A stretch of DNA of 64,000 nucleotides from Myoxocephalus aenaeus (GCA_038501785.1 JBAMJR010000246.1:1876001-1940000), one strand, 5' to 3'. Counted from the stretch's first letter, positions 18,688 through 33,096 are shown. Program-made: numbers and translations. Notes: generated from the sequence alone by a model not told the origin.

Positions 18688-19190
18688 CAGTGGCGGTGCG
18701 TCAATAGAGGGCGCTAGGGCGCCGCCCCTCTTAAAATTTTGCGATGAAAAAAAAAAAGAAGAAAAAAAAATAATAATATATACTGTCAAAAAACATTATA
18801 TACCAAATAATTTAAATAAGAAATATACCGTGTTGACGCGCTAAATGTGTGTGAGAGACCGTAAGCCCTTGTCAACAACCACTATAATATATCGCCATTC
18901 ATCATCACTGAGAAAAGCCCCTCCCCCCTTCAGGGGCGCCGGCCAAATGTGAGTCTATGGCAGCGAACAAACATTTCACCGTCGTTGCGGCAAGGACAGC
19001 TTCTCATTGGCGGATGAAACGTGAATCTTCGGGCGCACAAATCTGCGCCCTAGCCAATGACATCGTTTCTTATTGCAACGTGGTTGGACTATTCGTCGAA
19101 TCAGAGACCTTTATCATTCCCTCACATCCCATATAGCTCTCACGTAGCTACGCGAGCAACACAGCTAGCAGAGCCTTTGATTATGTTAGT

Positions 19191-19385
19191 ATGGCGACTG
19201 AAAACTCTGTGGTATCTCTACGCGAAACACCTTTCAATCCACGATCAGATGTTGACAAGAAGAGGCTGAAAGAGTTGGGACCCGAACGTCCGGATTTAAA
19301 AATTCAGCAGCAAAGCAGTGACCGCGGGAGGACGTACACCCGGAGCTTCTCCTCAAGCTACATGCTAACCGGAGCTGTTAGCTGA
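19191..19385 (+). pseudogene. N-terminal fragment of a hAT transposase
   Basis: A 64-codon frame starts with MATENSVVSLRETPFNPRSD and contains KELGPERPDLKIQQQSSDRG and RTYTRSF. This pattern resembles the N-terminus of the ZMYM1-like/TTF-type zinc-finger hAT transposases common in fish, as I recall them. The zinc-finger core expected after the RSFS motif is missing; the frame runs into a stop at 19,383. Upstream CCAAT-type words (near 19,006 and 19,053) lie in a short GC-rich leader that includes the 7-bp inverted repeat GGGCGCA...TGCGCCC. The family identification is from memory and needs a protein search. Confidence 0.5.
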
Positions 19386-19473
19386 TGCTCAGTGTGGAGC
19401 AAAGCAGCGGCTCTGAGCAGCCGAGGAAGCGCCGGGCTGTGAAGGAAGATGAGCTTTAAGGATTGCTGCAGAG

Positions 19474-19607
19474 GTGAGTGTCAAAATCAGCAGATGCCTG
19501 TTAGAGCTTAATGTTTTATCTTTCCCACAGCAGAACACATGTTGGACATTGTTAGATTTGGGTGGATATCATATCAGACTATAACTTTATCTAAAATACA
19601 AATTCAA

Positions 19608-19662
<55 letters not shown>

Positions 19663-19827
19663 TGAGCTCCAGGCTAGAGCATCAAGGTGGCTCCTGGCCT
19701 TTTGTCTGTTGATGAGCCATCAAGACACACAAAACATAGTTTTTTGTCTGTAGTATGAAGTCTGTTTGTAGTAGATATTTCCCCACAACTTATCTGTCTG
19801 TCTCTCTCTCTATATATTTATCTGTAG
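19474..19827 (+). other. putative intron inside the hAT remnant
   Basis: The donor is GAG|GTGAGT at 19,474. The acceptor is a pyrimidine-rich tract ending CTGTAG at 19,827. The (GT)n array at 19,610-19,664 lies inside. Splicing is inferred from the site consensus only. Confidence 0.4.
19610..19664. repeat. (GT)n microsatellite inside the hAT element
   Basis: About 55 bp with one TATG interruption. Its position inside a young transposon means it could be carried to other sites with the element. Confidence 0.93.
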
Positions 19828-20022
19828 GTTTGTGACACCATACTTGGACACACCAGGGAACGCTTTGCCTTCAAAGACCACCTCATCAGTGCCACCTTAC
19901 TGCAGGGCCCCCAGTTTGAATGCTACGTCAATGTAGTCCCTGAAGTTGCTCTGGCCACCACATTGATGAATCCTGCTCTGAACACTGCTCTGAACCTCTC
20001 ATGCCCAAAGTTAGTTTGTTGA
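19828..20022 (+). pseudogene. second hAT transposase fragment (internal/C-terminal exon remnant)
   Basis: 64 codons plus TGA follow a good 3' splice site. The frame starts VCDTILGHTRERFAFKDHLI and continues with SATLLQG and PEVALATT, resembling a segment of ZMYM-type hAT transposases (xxDTIxxHxxxRFxFxDHLxSAxLL). It ends early. Its closeness to the N-terminal fragment shows that the catalytic core has been deleted. An AATAAA lies 41 bp after the stop. Confidence 0.5.
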
Positions 20023-20186
20023 TAGTTGTTATTGGACAGTGTTGAGCACTGTGTTTTCTTGAAATAAAGCTTTGTTTTTTAGAATATTCTACTCAAAACC
20101 TCTTTTCTTCTCATTGTGGAGTGCTATTTAAACCGCGCCGCCCAACTGCGCCCCCCCCCCCAAAAAAAAATCACCAGCCGCCACTG

Positions 20187-20194
20187 CCCTAGAT
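20187..20194. repeat. right 8-bp target-site duplication (CCCTAGAT)
   Basis: Exact match to 18,680-18,687. Confidence 0.8.
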
Positions 20195-20834
20195 AACATA
20201 TTTTGATAAAGCAAGGTCATGCATTATAGCTAATAACAAAAACACTGCAGAAGAGGGCTTGTCTTGCTTTATCAAAGGGAACGTATCGCTCCTTATTCAT
20301 TTTGGCTAATTGTGCAGGGAGTGAGAGGATCACACAGGTTTGTCTGCAATATTGTGAAAGGGCTAAATGTGTCATACATTGAAAGAGGGTTTGCTATATA
20401 GTGGGATGGGAATCCAGAAGCTCAACTATTGGTATACCTCGAATCATAAAATATTTCGCAACAAGAATGGTTTCAGTTTAAAGCAATGTTTTTCTTTCTG
20501 TGAATGTCTTTTCAACTTAATCATTGTTGCTTGCAAACCTCTGAGTCCGATTTCCATTGAATTGTTTATTTTTGAGAAAAATCTGAATCTATTTCTTACA
20601 TCTATTGAATCCATTTATTTCTCTCATTGTTGTTGGACTGCCGCAGATAACACACCACTATTCATTCTGTTGGTGCAGGATTTGGAGTGTCGTCTGTTGG
20701 CTTGCATCAGTGCCCTGCTGTTTGTTTTCTCTACAAGAGTAGATGAGTCAACTGATTGGCAGTCAGACTGTTCGCTAGACAATAGCGGTAAACCTTGGCC
20801 CGGGCTGCCTGTTCAATTATTCACAGAAAGAGAG
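20195..20834. other. gene-free stretch with an inverted repeat
   Basis: It contains 14-bp perfect arms at 20,202-20,215 and 20,263-20,276 (TTTGATAAAGCAAG and its complement). A long frame at 20,367-21,008 ends in the GAAA and GT repeats and has no recognisable domain; it is judged non-coding. Confidence 0.35.

Positions 20835-22633
<1,799 letters not shown>

Positions 22634-22728
<95 letters not shown>
22634..22728. repeat. (GT)n microsatellite
   Basis: About 95 bp of pure GT. Confidence 0.96.
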
Positions 22729-22729
<1 letters not shown>

Positions 22730-25700
22730 ATCATGATGCACCTACTGTAGGGGGAACTGCCACAGAGGCAGTTTTGAATACTTTGTCAGACGTTTATATT
22801 TCTATCTGTCTGTGGATAGATGTTGTGACTGATAACCGTGCAAGATGCAGCTTTTCAGCTGAGTAGTTGAGGTCAAAATGAAGGTTAAGTTCAAAGATGG
22901 GTGTGGTCCGAGCAAGGGAGCCGAAAGTAGTGGGTAGGAAGTGGAGAAGGAGCCGTTGGCGTCGCTGCTGGAGTCACAAATGGTCTCTTTATATAAAAAA
23001 AATCCATATGTCTAGAATATCTGAAGCACTGATTTAGCTTGATGTGAACATTTAACTTGGAAATTATGAAATTTCTCTTAAAATAATTATGTTATCCAAC
23101 TTAATGATTCAGAGGCTATCCCGTTCGAAGACATTATTTATTCCATTATTTATTCCATGGCTGACGTTGGCATATTGTCACACTTGTCAACAGTTAAATG
23201 TATACATATTATTACTTAAAGCACCCTTATTCAATAGAAAAGCAAATTTCCTCACCCTGAGCATCAGTGTAAGAGCAGACATGTTCGTATTTTTTGTACG
23301 ATAAAGTACACATGGCATTTGCATTATTTAAGCCTCTTCCTCTAATTGCATATCGATTCAGAATCAAATAAAGAAAAATGAGAAATTGTTTCTGTCTCTT
23401 TTTTTGTGTTTTGAAAAAATGAGTGTGCTGGTGAGGCCACTGAATTGGCATAATTACATGGGTTTAAATGCAAATTTACAATGTGCTTATTAATTCTATT
23501 CTGCACATTTCAAATGACTGACTGCACTTAATTAAATCAGATTGATTAGACCTTTTCTAGACTTTCCCTTTACAACCACATAATTATGACAAATAGAGCC
23601 ACTTGACACCAAATCTACAGTAGAGGACTGAGCTTTCTTTTCTCTGCCATTCAGGGTCTTTCAAGTCCTGTATGGGGATCAGGCGGGTCACAATACTGTC
23701 CAAACGGACCACCACATTATCCTGAAGGAATACTGTTTATTTCTATAGGGCTTTAAGCCCTGACCTGTTGTTCATATTTACCGAACCATACATGGAGACA
23801 TTACATCAGCCATCTCCTCCACCCACACACAGTATTTTCACTCAAAGACCCTCATTCCAGTCTCAATCCTCTGGACAGATTGTGCTTGTTTCATTTCATG
23901 ATGTTCCTCATCAGCACACCCACGTGTTCTGGAGAAATGGGTGACCACACTGGTTAATGTGTCTCAGTTATATGATGTTGAGTCTTGCTGAGGTGCTAAA
24001 TTGGAGGCAAGATGTGGGAAATAATATAGTTGATGGCTCAGTATCAGAAACTTCAAGGTGCAAGATCAGAGAGTGGGAGCGTTTCCATTGCTCATCTGCA
24101 GGTTAACCAGTGTTCACCTGACGAGCAACCGCAGGGTGGGCGCTATGCCATCGGTCAAGATATGAGAGAGGGACTTCATTCTTTACTTAGGTAGACTTAT
24201 TATATATGTCTCTATATTGATAATAGTCGTTTGCTGCGATAGTACTGCTCAGAATGTTGAATAATGCTACTTTAATTGGATGATTTCTTGCTGCTGCACA
24301 CCACAATGGTGACTCCTTTAAGGTGTGTGCTTAAGGTGTGTGCGCTGTTTGTATTTGGTCCCATTAGTATTTCCTTCAGTCTAAAGAACACACATCGTGT
24401 GTTGTGTTTACAGGGTCAGAGAGTAACCAGATGAAAACGACCAAACCAGCAGCTTTCTTGTGAATGTGCTCTCTGGTTGAATACAATAGCGAGGTCATGC
24501 AAGTATATCAGGACAAAGGGTTTGAAGAAAGTGATTAAGTGCATCAACTTATTAATATTCTTTTGTCAATGCACTTACTTTGCTTGAATATTAAATACAT
24601 CCCAAACAGTGCTAATGGTGAGTTGAAGACAAAGAGAAGTAGGAAAAATAATTAAGAGGAGAAAAAACAATATGCAGAAAACACATTCAAATAAATGTAA
24701 TATTTAAAAAGCAGCACCCCAGGACCTGGCGAGTTAATGGCTGAAAGGGCTCCTGCTTTTCAAGTGTTTTTCTGAGCTTTGATTGCAATTTGGAAAAGGA
24801 ATTATCTCATCGGGGTGCGTGGGTGGAGGGAGGTCGGCTCTGACTGTGAAGTGCTTGTCATTACCAAGATCTCTCTCCTTCTATTTCCCCTTGTTCCCTT
24901 TGTCTTACTCTTACCCCCTCTCCTCTTTGTCTGACTCTAGTTGCAGTAGTTCTGTGACTGCAGCTTGACACTGTCAACATATAAGTGAGTGCCATAACCC
25001 CACACACATTACAGTACACTGCCCTTTGAGTTTATACATTAAGTTATATGCTCAACTTAAATATTCAGAACCAAACTTCTGATGCAATCTATGCAGTGTT
25101 TGATTATTGGATTATAGATTGTAGGAAGTAAGAACACAAATCCACACATACCTGCGGTCCATTAACTGTCACGTTCACACACATACACGCGTGTACACGC
25201 ATACTGAATCTGTCTCTTCCATCACGATGCACCCCATCAAGACAGGTTCATTTTCCACATTCCTGGCCACTCCCTCTCCTCCATTGAATTGCCAACCACC
25301 GTGTAATCTCGGACTTAAATGAGTCTTTTTTTTTAAATGCCGTGGGCACTATAGGGTCATGATATTTCCCCTTAATTACTATGCCACATTATCACCATAA
25401 AGCACTTTCCACCTCTCTCGCACTTCTAATTACATTGTTCCGATTGCCCTGACACATCCTTTCATTCGCTGATGCACTTTGCAAGCAAATGTGTGCGTGA
25501 GCAAGAAAGGAGAGAAGCAGCAGAAGCGAGAAAGAGGCGATAACGCAGACAACATGTCTTCATTAAAGAAATGCTCTGAATCATGTCCACACTTAGTGTT
25601 TTGTATAGTCGTCACAGTTGCAACAAAATAGAGGATATTTATTTGAATCATCTGAGCTGAACACAGCAGAGGAAAGTGTGTGATGTACTCAGGATGAGAC

Positions 25701-26851
25701 ATTAAGATGCTTTTGTTACAATACATGTTTACTGTCAGGTGCCAAGAACTTGGTGGGAGGCATGTCCTGCGCAATGAACTTATCATACTTGGTAATTAAG
25801 CGATCATTGTGATGACAGATGTTCCAAAGAGCATCATCACACTAATTTGTGTGTTTATTTTCCTCCTAACCGCAAATATGTGGATTTTCTTAAAGAAAAT
25901 TATTACTATTTATTTTTTCCAATTTGCAGAGCTACTTCCTGGCACCCCCTGCTAACTGCAGAAGCACAGCCCCCTTGGGTTTCATGTACCCCGTGGAGAA
26001 TCACTGATTTAAACTGTATCCGCCATGTGCAAGGTATTTCTCTTCATTTTTGTCATAATTACTTAACAATGGAAATTATGTTTTAGTTACAAGGAACAAA
26101 CATTGTAGAAATAGGCTAATTAAAGCAACAAAAAAAAAAAGTGGCTTCATCAAATTAAATTAGTTGTATCTAAATAGCTATCATTATTGTGTAGAAAGAA
26201 GCCTCTTGATGACATTACTACACTCTGCCTAGCTTAAAGGTGGGATGTACACATTTATCAAATGAAACTGAGCTTTACATTCAACAGAAATAGCGACATG
26301 AATTCTATGTTGGGCTACAGGCTTTCCCATTTTAAACACCCCAAATCCCACTACCACCCCACTTTACTTGTCACAGTGTTCACAAACCATTAGGAGGTCT
26401 TTCCACTGGTTTCAGTGGGGGATGGAGGGAAGGGCTCGGGGGCCGCAGTTCAACCAGGTGGGCTCTTGGCTAAATGGCCATTGCTCGCGTAATGTGGCCA
26501 TTAAGGGCAGTGAAGTGTTGAAAACCTCTTCCTGTGCGTTTCCATTGGTGGTCTACATCTCTTTAACTCTCACCATGTTTCCATTCTCAGATTTTGATGC
26601 GCATTTTGAAGTATTGCATTTGAAAATAAAAATGTTGACTTCCGAGAGAGCTGAGTTGTGTTATTACCAGTTCGCAACCTCTACTTCTTCTACTGTTTAT
26701 TGTCGGATTACAGCTTTGCATTGCCTATAGAGCCAACTGACCAAACTACGCTGTAACAACGTTATTTTTTTGCCTTTTTTGCAATTATTTGTTTGCATCA
26801 TTTCAAAAGTTTGCTTAAAATTTGCTTGACAATTATATTGAATCACACCTT
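22729..26851. other. gene-free stretch, about 4.1 kb
   Basis: AT-rich non-coding DNA. The parts 25,330-25,450 (CCCCTTAATTACTATGCC, CTTCTAATTACATTG) and 26,410-26,530 (GGCTAAATGGCCATTGC, GGCCATTAAGGGCAG) have CNE-like content. Short frames lack domains and splice context. Confidence 0.35.
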
Positions 26852-26877
26852 CTGTCTGTCTGTCTGTCTGTCTGTCT
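26852..26877. repeat. (CTGT)n short tetranucleotide repeat
   Basis: About six CTGT units, followed by a T-run. Confidence 0.9.
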
Positions 26878-28502
26878 TTTTTTAACCAAAGCTATTACTC
26901 ACCGACAGTGAGAGTCATGTTACGTGGTATATGCACAACTTTGCATTTCCCCAGTGTGTCTGAAGGCCATTACAGAGCAAAATGTGTTTGGTTTGTGGAG
27001 ACATTTAGGATCGAGATAATGTATCTTATAATGTAAAGTATACTACCTACAGCAGTAGGCTAAATAAAAGTAATTCAAGGTTGCATCAAACAAGACTCGT
27101 CTCAATATGGGCCTACATCTATTTCAACAACTAAATGGTCAAAATGCAGTATTCTGTTATGCTTTACGTCTTCTCAATGAAAGATGTAATATGTTATCAG
27201 CTTTCTAATATTGTACCTAAAGTATGGGCATGTGCATGCAGTTTAGGATTTTATTAAAAACAGTCAATGTTTAAATCTAACACTCAAAAGGAAATCCTCC
27301 CCTTCACAGAAATAACCCGGTCAAATTGCAAATGTTATGCTCATTAAGTTTTAGGCTTTGTGAGTGTTAAAGAAACATTTGGGCTAATATATGGCTCGTA
27401 TGATACTGGATCTATATGAGTTATTTCATCTGTAGCAAGAGGCATGTGGGACTATGCAGCTTTAGGACTGGTATGTGCCCGTAATATACGTCCATGCCAC
27501 ATTCAAGTAAAATGAGACGGTCATCTGTTTTGGTTAATGTGCCTCAGGTCAAGTATAATTAACCTAAATATGAAGTCAGTAGTGAGTCATTTGGTCAATC
27601 ATTCTTGACCTCAAGATAAACAAATTAAATATTTCAGAAGTAGTCTCTGCTTTTACAACCATTAAACAGTTTAATTTGATTCATTTTAAATAAAGTATCA
27701 ACATCTTCCAACATAAAAAAAAAAAAAAAACTTGTTTTATTCACCCCACTGCACCCGTATTGTGTGTCAGGCGGTAAGGACAAGCATTTAGATATACAGC
27801 AGAAAGCCTTTAGTCATAGATCAGGGTGCAGTGTATTCAACATCCATGCATTCCCATTACTGACATGCTTTTACCATATGCTATCGGTCTCCTTTGAAGT
27901 ACAAAATACAGGTATATGGCTCTTCCATATGTTACTATAGCTACCATATTGCAGCTAACATGGTGCAATGTGATGCATTACATATATATCTGTATGCCTT
28001 AGGTGCTATCCAAGGTCAGATACATGCACAGTGCCCTCCTAATATAATACAAGACTTCACTTGTCATGATGACTTTTCAATGCCTGCGACGGTGTGGAGG
28101 GAGATGGATTGCCTGAAAGGGATGAGAAATGGATGACTGTGGGGTGAGGTGTCAGGGTGTGTCCATTTGTCAGTGTGTGATTGCATCAGTATGTGTGAAT
28201 ACGGCACATTGGAAGCAGACAAAAGCGGTGAAAGTGAACAGAGGTGTGTGCGTGCCGTGTGTTTCTGCGCCTGTACCTATGAGTGTGACTTGGTTGTGCG
28301 TCGCTCTCAGCCTTTGATGACCTTTTGCGTGTTGCTGCTGTGAGCAGAGTGACCCGGCTGTACTCATTAAAACCAATGGAACGGATCATTCCCCGCTAAT
28401 TGTTTTCCACTGACAAATGGCCCCTCTGACTCCCGAAGACTGCTGCAGGGGCCCTGCCTGCCTAGAGCACACTGACTTCACTAATGAGAACTGCTAGTCG
28501 GA
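26878..28502. other. gene-free AT-rich stretch
   Basis: Includes a poly-A tract of about 14 bases at 27,716-27,730. The part 28,370-28,490 (CCGCTAATTGTTTTCC, CTTCACTAATGAGAAC) looks CNE-like. No gene signal. Confidence 0.35.
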
Positions 28503-28579
28503 GTGTGTGTGTGTGTGTGTGTGCGTGTGTGCGTGCGCGTGCGTGCGCGTGCGTGCGCTTGCGTGCGTGCGTGCGTGTG
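28503..28579. repeat. (GT)n/(GCGT)n alternating purine-pyrimidine tract
   Basis: GT units grade into GCGTGC and GCGCGT words. This is a CG-containing alternating tract of about 77 bp, one of the best Z-DNA candidates in the window. Confidence 0.9.
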
Positions 28580-31500
28580 AGTAGCATGCAGTGCAAATGT
28601 ATGTCTGTCTGTGAATGTGCAAGGGTGTGTGTGTATGTGTGTATTTGTGCTGCCAGCCTCCCTCGCTGTGCACTGGCATGTGTAAGTCGGAAACACTGCT
28701 ACATTAGGCTCAACATAAGTCATTAAGGCATTTTTATCTTGTCAATCACCCTAACACCGAGATATTGTTAACACTCAAAGTATTGTATCTAACTGCTTAA
28801 AAAGTCATTATTTACAGCCGAGCACATTTCACGCGATGTGGCGACGGCGCTTCATTTTAGTGGGCTGAATGTAATTTTGCCCTCATTTGCACTGTAGGTA
28901 TAATATTTCTACTGCGTCAGCCATAGTGTGGTTGTCATCATTAAAAATGTGATGAAAGAAATCGGTGACACCAGCTTCTCCTAAAGCACCCGTCTTCTCT
29001 GTCCTCCCATTGTGTCTGCTTTCACCGTCAATCATTTTGTTTCATGCAAACATATACAGGGTCATCTTTTTGGTGTATTTCAATGGTCCTTCCACCATTT
29101 TTCACCTCTTTACATTGCTCCATCTCGTTGTACTGCATCCTACCACACACACCTCTCTTTCTCCCCGTTGTCCCTCCCCGTTGTCTCTCCTTCCACCTGT
29201 TCCATGGTCCACTGGATGACTGTGAATCCTATTAGGGGACACCCCTCAGCACCACCACCCCCTCCCCAGCCACACTACCTGGCACTAATCCATCAGAGGG
29301 GCAGTCAGGCTGTGCGCCACCCCGCCATCACCCAATCCCCAATACCCGCCAGTGCCCAGTGCTGCAGCAGAGGCCCCAGCTGGGGGACCGCCAAAGCTTG
29401 GTCGTTATCGGATGACGGATAGCTTCATATCAGGTGTATAAAGCGGGTGAGTGTTGGCGAGGGCCATCTGGCCGATGATTTGGGGGAAGTTGGGAAGTCG
29501 GGTCCGCAAGCGAGGTGTAGCAAGGTGGGTGATGATGATGGATGGGGCCAGAAGCTTCGCTGCCAATCACAGCAACCTTCGGCAGCTATTATGCATACAT
29601 GTGTGGAAGAACTGTTTCACATAAGTATGCAGACATGGTTAGACACTAGCTGCTCACAAAATCTCTAACTCCACCTTTCTCTCGATCTGTCATCTCTCTC
29701 TCCTTTCTCCTCAAAGATCCTTACTCTTTCTACATGATATCTTTCCGATTGCATCACCTGCTTGTCCTCCCAAATCTCTTCCTAACATGAAGAAATGTCA
29801 TTGTAAATTCAATGCCAGAGGCGTGAGTATTCCCTCTGTACCTGAAGAATTTGATTAGACTGTGTGATGATAGCAACAATGCCTTTTTATCCATTAGCTG
29901 ATGGAGAAGACTCTAATTCCTCATTTGAATTTTACCATAATACTAATAAATTCAAACCATGTTCAAACCTTTGGACCTGTGGTAGTATCTCAATATGCTA
30001 TCATCTACAGTAGACTCAAATAATGCACTTATAATTGTATCACCAAACACAAATAGGTCAAATTAATTCATCATAAAAGAAAACATTTTGGCAATATTGT
30101 CACGACAATTTTGTGAAATGTTAATGAATGCGACGTTTTCTTTCAAATTGCTCATTCATCTAAATGTGTCCTTGTGTGAGGAGAATAAACAGTGGAAATG
30201 TGTTCTTGAGTCATGGAAAACAATGAGCACACACTTATTTTTCCCAAGACAAAGGAGTAATGTTAGGTGGGTAATTACTTTCTGAGCTGACGAGTAGTTT
30301 CATCAATTGAATTCCATTGTACATTTCTTTGACCAACATCAAGAGGCTCAGAAGATGATTCATCCACCGAGTGACATTATAACAAAGGGGTCGAAACAGA
30401 AGCTTTGAGGGTAGGAATTACAAAGGGCAAAACCTTCACAGGAAAGGAAATGCATATATTGCATTTTCATAATGTGTTCCTTCTTTTTGGGTGAAAACTA
30501 TGGATATGGTGGGAGCTCCTGTTAGGTTTTGTCTCTGAGCAGTTAATGATGCCTGTGTAAGTTTAAAACCCCCAGGATACGTGAAGTATACCAGGCTTCC
30601 TAATTTTCCCGAGATGCGTTTTAAAGGTCTCATTGATTAAGTACACTTCCAGTTGTTAAATCGTGGTCCCGTCTTGGCAAATGTATTCACTCCATCATCC
30701 CCCGTGTAAAATCGGGTGTCAACTTTCAGAGGCTCTGCTCACTTTGACTAAAGAAAAAAACTGAAAATCTGCCAAACCGACTGATAAAACGAACATTTCT
30801 CGGATCTTATATGTCAAGTTTCTTTTCACAACCAGAAGGAACATGGGAGTGGCGGCGGAAAACAGGCAGGGAGCTTCTCCCATGTTCACATAAAATGCAG
30901 ATGGAAAAACTACAGCCCCTCAAAGCATTGTGGGATACCCTCCGAGCCCCAAGAGAGAAGCAAAGTCAGGTGCAGTCCTATATATCTGCCATTTTGGGAT
31001 TTTATGTACGCAAAGATAATACAGTGGAGTATTCTCTACTTTCACAAAGCAAACATCACATTTAAATGTGAAATATTTGTGAGGATGACAACTTATCTGT
31101 TTGCTCATTAGACATGGATTTTGTCCTATAATATAAAATTACATAACATGACAGCATTGTCAATGGTGGGATTTGAAAGTTATTGTCTTACATGTTTGCA
31201 TGCTGTCAAGACATTTACCCAGTCTTCTCTAAAAGTTGGAAAGATCATTTACATTCTCATGGAAGACAGCAAGGTTGTCAGTTTTCGCCCACTTAGTTCT
31301 TCTCCTTTGCTACGAGCCAGACGGTGGGTTGAATCCCATAATACCCCAGTGTGTGAGTGAGATCCCTCTCCAGACACTGTACCTGCATAAGATGCTGCAC
31401 TGCAGCTGCTATCCCATCATGCAGCTCTGTCTCTATTCCTCCCTCCCACAATCCCTTTCCAGCTCTATCTAAGGAGGGTTAGAGATTTAGTTTGAGCTGT

Positions 31501-32099
31501 TACATTTAATTCATTGCAATGTGTCATGTCATATTCCAATATTTAGTTATTTTGATTCAGTTCAGTATGGCATGTGTGTGTTTAAATGTCATGTTGATGA
31601 TGGAATGTCATGTGGCAGAAATACCTCCAGTTAAACCAACAACCCCTAAATATTTCCTCAAATATCAATTGTAAGCCAGTTAACACGGAATTCATGACTC
31701 TTTCTAGGGTATGCACTTTCTAATCAATTAACCTTGGGAGGGTAATTATTAAAAGTCCCTTGACAAACTGGCACGCCCTGTTTCCATCAATGTTACTTTA
31801 TTGTTTTCTCTCCATAAAAGATTCATCAGTTATTTAATCTTTGCTGAATAACTTGAGGGCCCCCGTCAGTGTTTTACAATTCTAGATTATATCACCGGAT
31901 TATCATCATTTATACATTAATAAGTAAATAGCATTCTACTTTTGTAATTCATCAAAATGGGTCTAATTTCAATTATTGTATATACAGTTGGTTTGCTCCC
32001 TGTATTTCTGTAATACTCACATATACTGTATATTCTTACAAAGACATTGCTGACCATTTTAGAGACTAAAGTGCAAGAGATACTTTAAAACAGAAGAGA
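28580..32099. other. gene-free stretch, about 3.5 kb
   Basis: Non-coding DNA. A GC-richer part at 29,215-29,400 contains CCACC/CCCC-rich sequence without a supported exon. The part 31,690-31,800 (CTAATCAATTAACCTTGG, GGTAATTATTAAAAG) is CNE-like. Confidence 0.35.
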
Positions 32100-32560
32100 C
32101 CATTACAGTATATCTACACACTGATGACCCAACAGTAGAACTATAACGACGCAATTATTAGGACGCAAAAGCAACTGACGTGTTGTCACCATAACAACTA
32201 ACAACAATCCCCATTTTATTTTGTCCTCGTCAAATGACGACGGAAAACCACTCAATGTCCGTATCTATTCTATTTCCTGTGTGTAGAAGAACAACGGCGA
32301 TCGACTAGAAAACCTGAAAACGCGAATGACCTTATGTACAGCCAGTGTTGGGTTTGTCAGTTCTGGGCCATGCAAACATGGTGGCTCGGTAAGGAGGACC
32401 TCTCAGTGTGTAGATATGATGGGCTCATTCTAAGGTAACTAAAAGATGTGCTTACGGCGATTAAACACGAAAGAAAAACTACTTATTTATATTAGATTAG
32501 ATTTCAGCCAATAGATCCTCATAAAATACTACACATCGTTCCATGAAAATCCATCCCTAT
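32100..32560. repeat. interspersed repeat (fish DNA-transposon/MITE-like)
   Basis: The words GAACAACGGCGATCGACTAG, GCAAACATGGTGGCTCGGTA, GGGCTCATTCTAAGGTAACT and CAGCCAATAGATCCTC occur in the order of a dispersed fish repeat I recognise. That repeat ends in TACACA...TTCC-type sequence, seen here near 32,530. The copy is diverged and the left boundary is unclear; no flanking duplication was identified. Confidence 0.45.
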
Positions 32561-32754
32561 ACGGTTCTTTACATTAGTTGTCTTTCTGCTTATCCTGTTG
32601 CTGGTGATGTGATGATGTTGATGTGAGGCTGCTTGGCCTCAGGCTCTGTTGACCCGATGCCAGATAATAACGGGGGTTCGAATGGCACTTGTTTACTGTC
32701 AACTCCCAACTTAAATTGGTGTGTTCTGGCTTTGTCTCCACGAATGTAGTGTGC

Positions 32755-32758
<4 letters not shown>

Positions 32759-32815
<57 letters not shown>
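32759..32815. repeat. (GT)n microsatellite
   Basis: About 57 bp of pure GT. A (CA)n tract of about 42 bp lies 281 bp downstream in opposite sense. Confidence 0.95.
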
Positions 32816-32816
<1 letters not shown>

Positions 32817-33096
32817 TGTGCGTTCACAAGCACGTGTGTGTTACTGTGTTACAGGTGGCCGCCCAGTAGGTGGGAAAATGCAGGAAGTCTGCTTGTCTGT
32901 GTCCACATGTATCAGACGCAGCATGTTTTTCCTTTTCAGAGGCGAGGTATCCTGTGTGTATATGTGTGTGCGTCCTCACATGTGCGTGTGTGTGTGTGTG
33001 CATGTCGCCGATCACACTGGGCGGCTGACTTCCAGGAACCCCTGCAGCAAAAACAGGCACTGTGTGTTTCCTGCTCTCACGCACCGTTATCGCAGG

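Larger units (their letters stand above)
18688..20186 (+). mobile_element. hAT transposon, internally deleted, with exact 8-bp target duplications
   Basis: The ends are CAGTGGCGGTGCG (left) and the reverse complement CAGTGGCGGCTGG (right): nine identical terminal bases. The 8-mer CCCTAGAT flanks both sides exactly (18,680-18,687; 20,187-20,194), diagnostic of hAT integration. Length is 1,499 bp, too short for a full hAT transposase gene. Two transposase fragments remain (19,191-19,385 and 19,828-20,022) with a GT-AG pair between them and AATAAA at 20,063-20,068. It is therefore probably an internal-deletion derivative that depends on a transposase supplied elsewhere. A (GT)n array sits in the intron-like part and a C11A9 tract next to the right end. 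Confidence 0.8.

Noticed and set aside
32665..32690. GGGGGTTCGAATGG, resembling a tRNA T arm
   Set aside because: No cloverleaf can be drawn around it.
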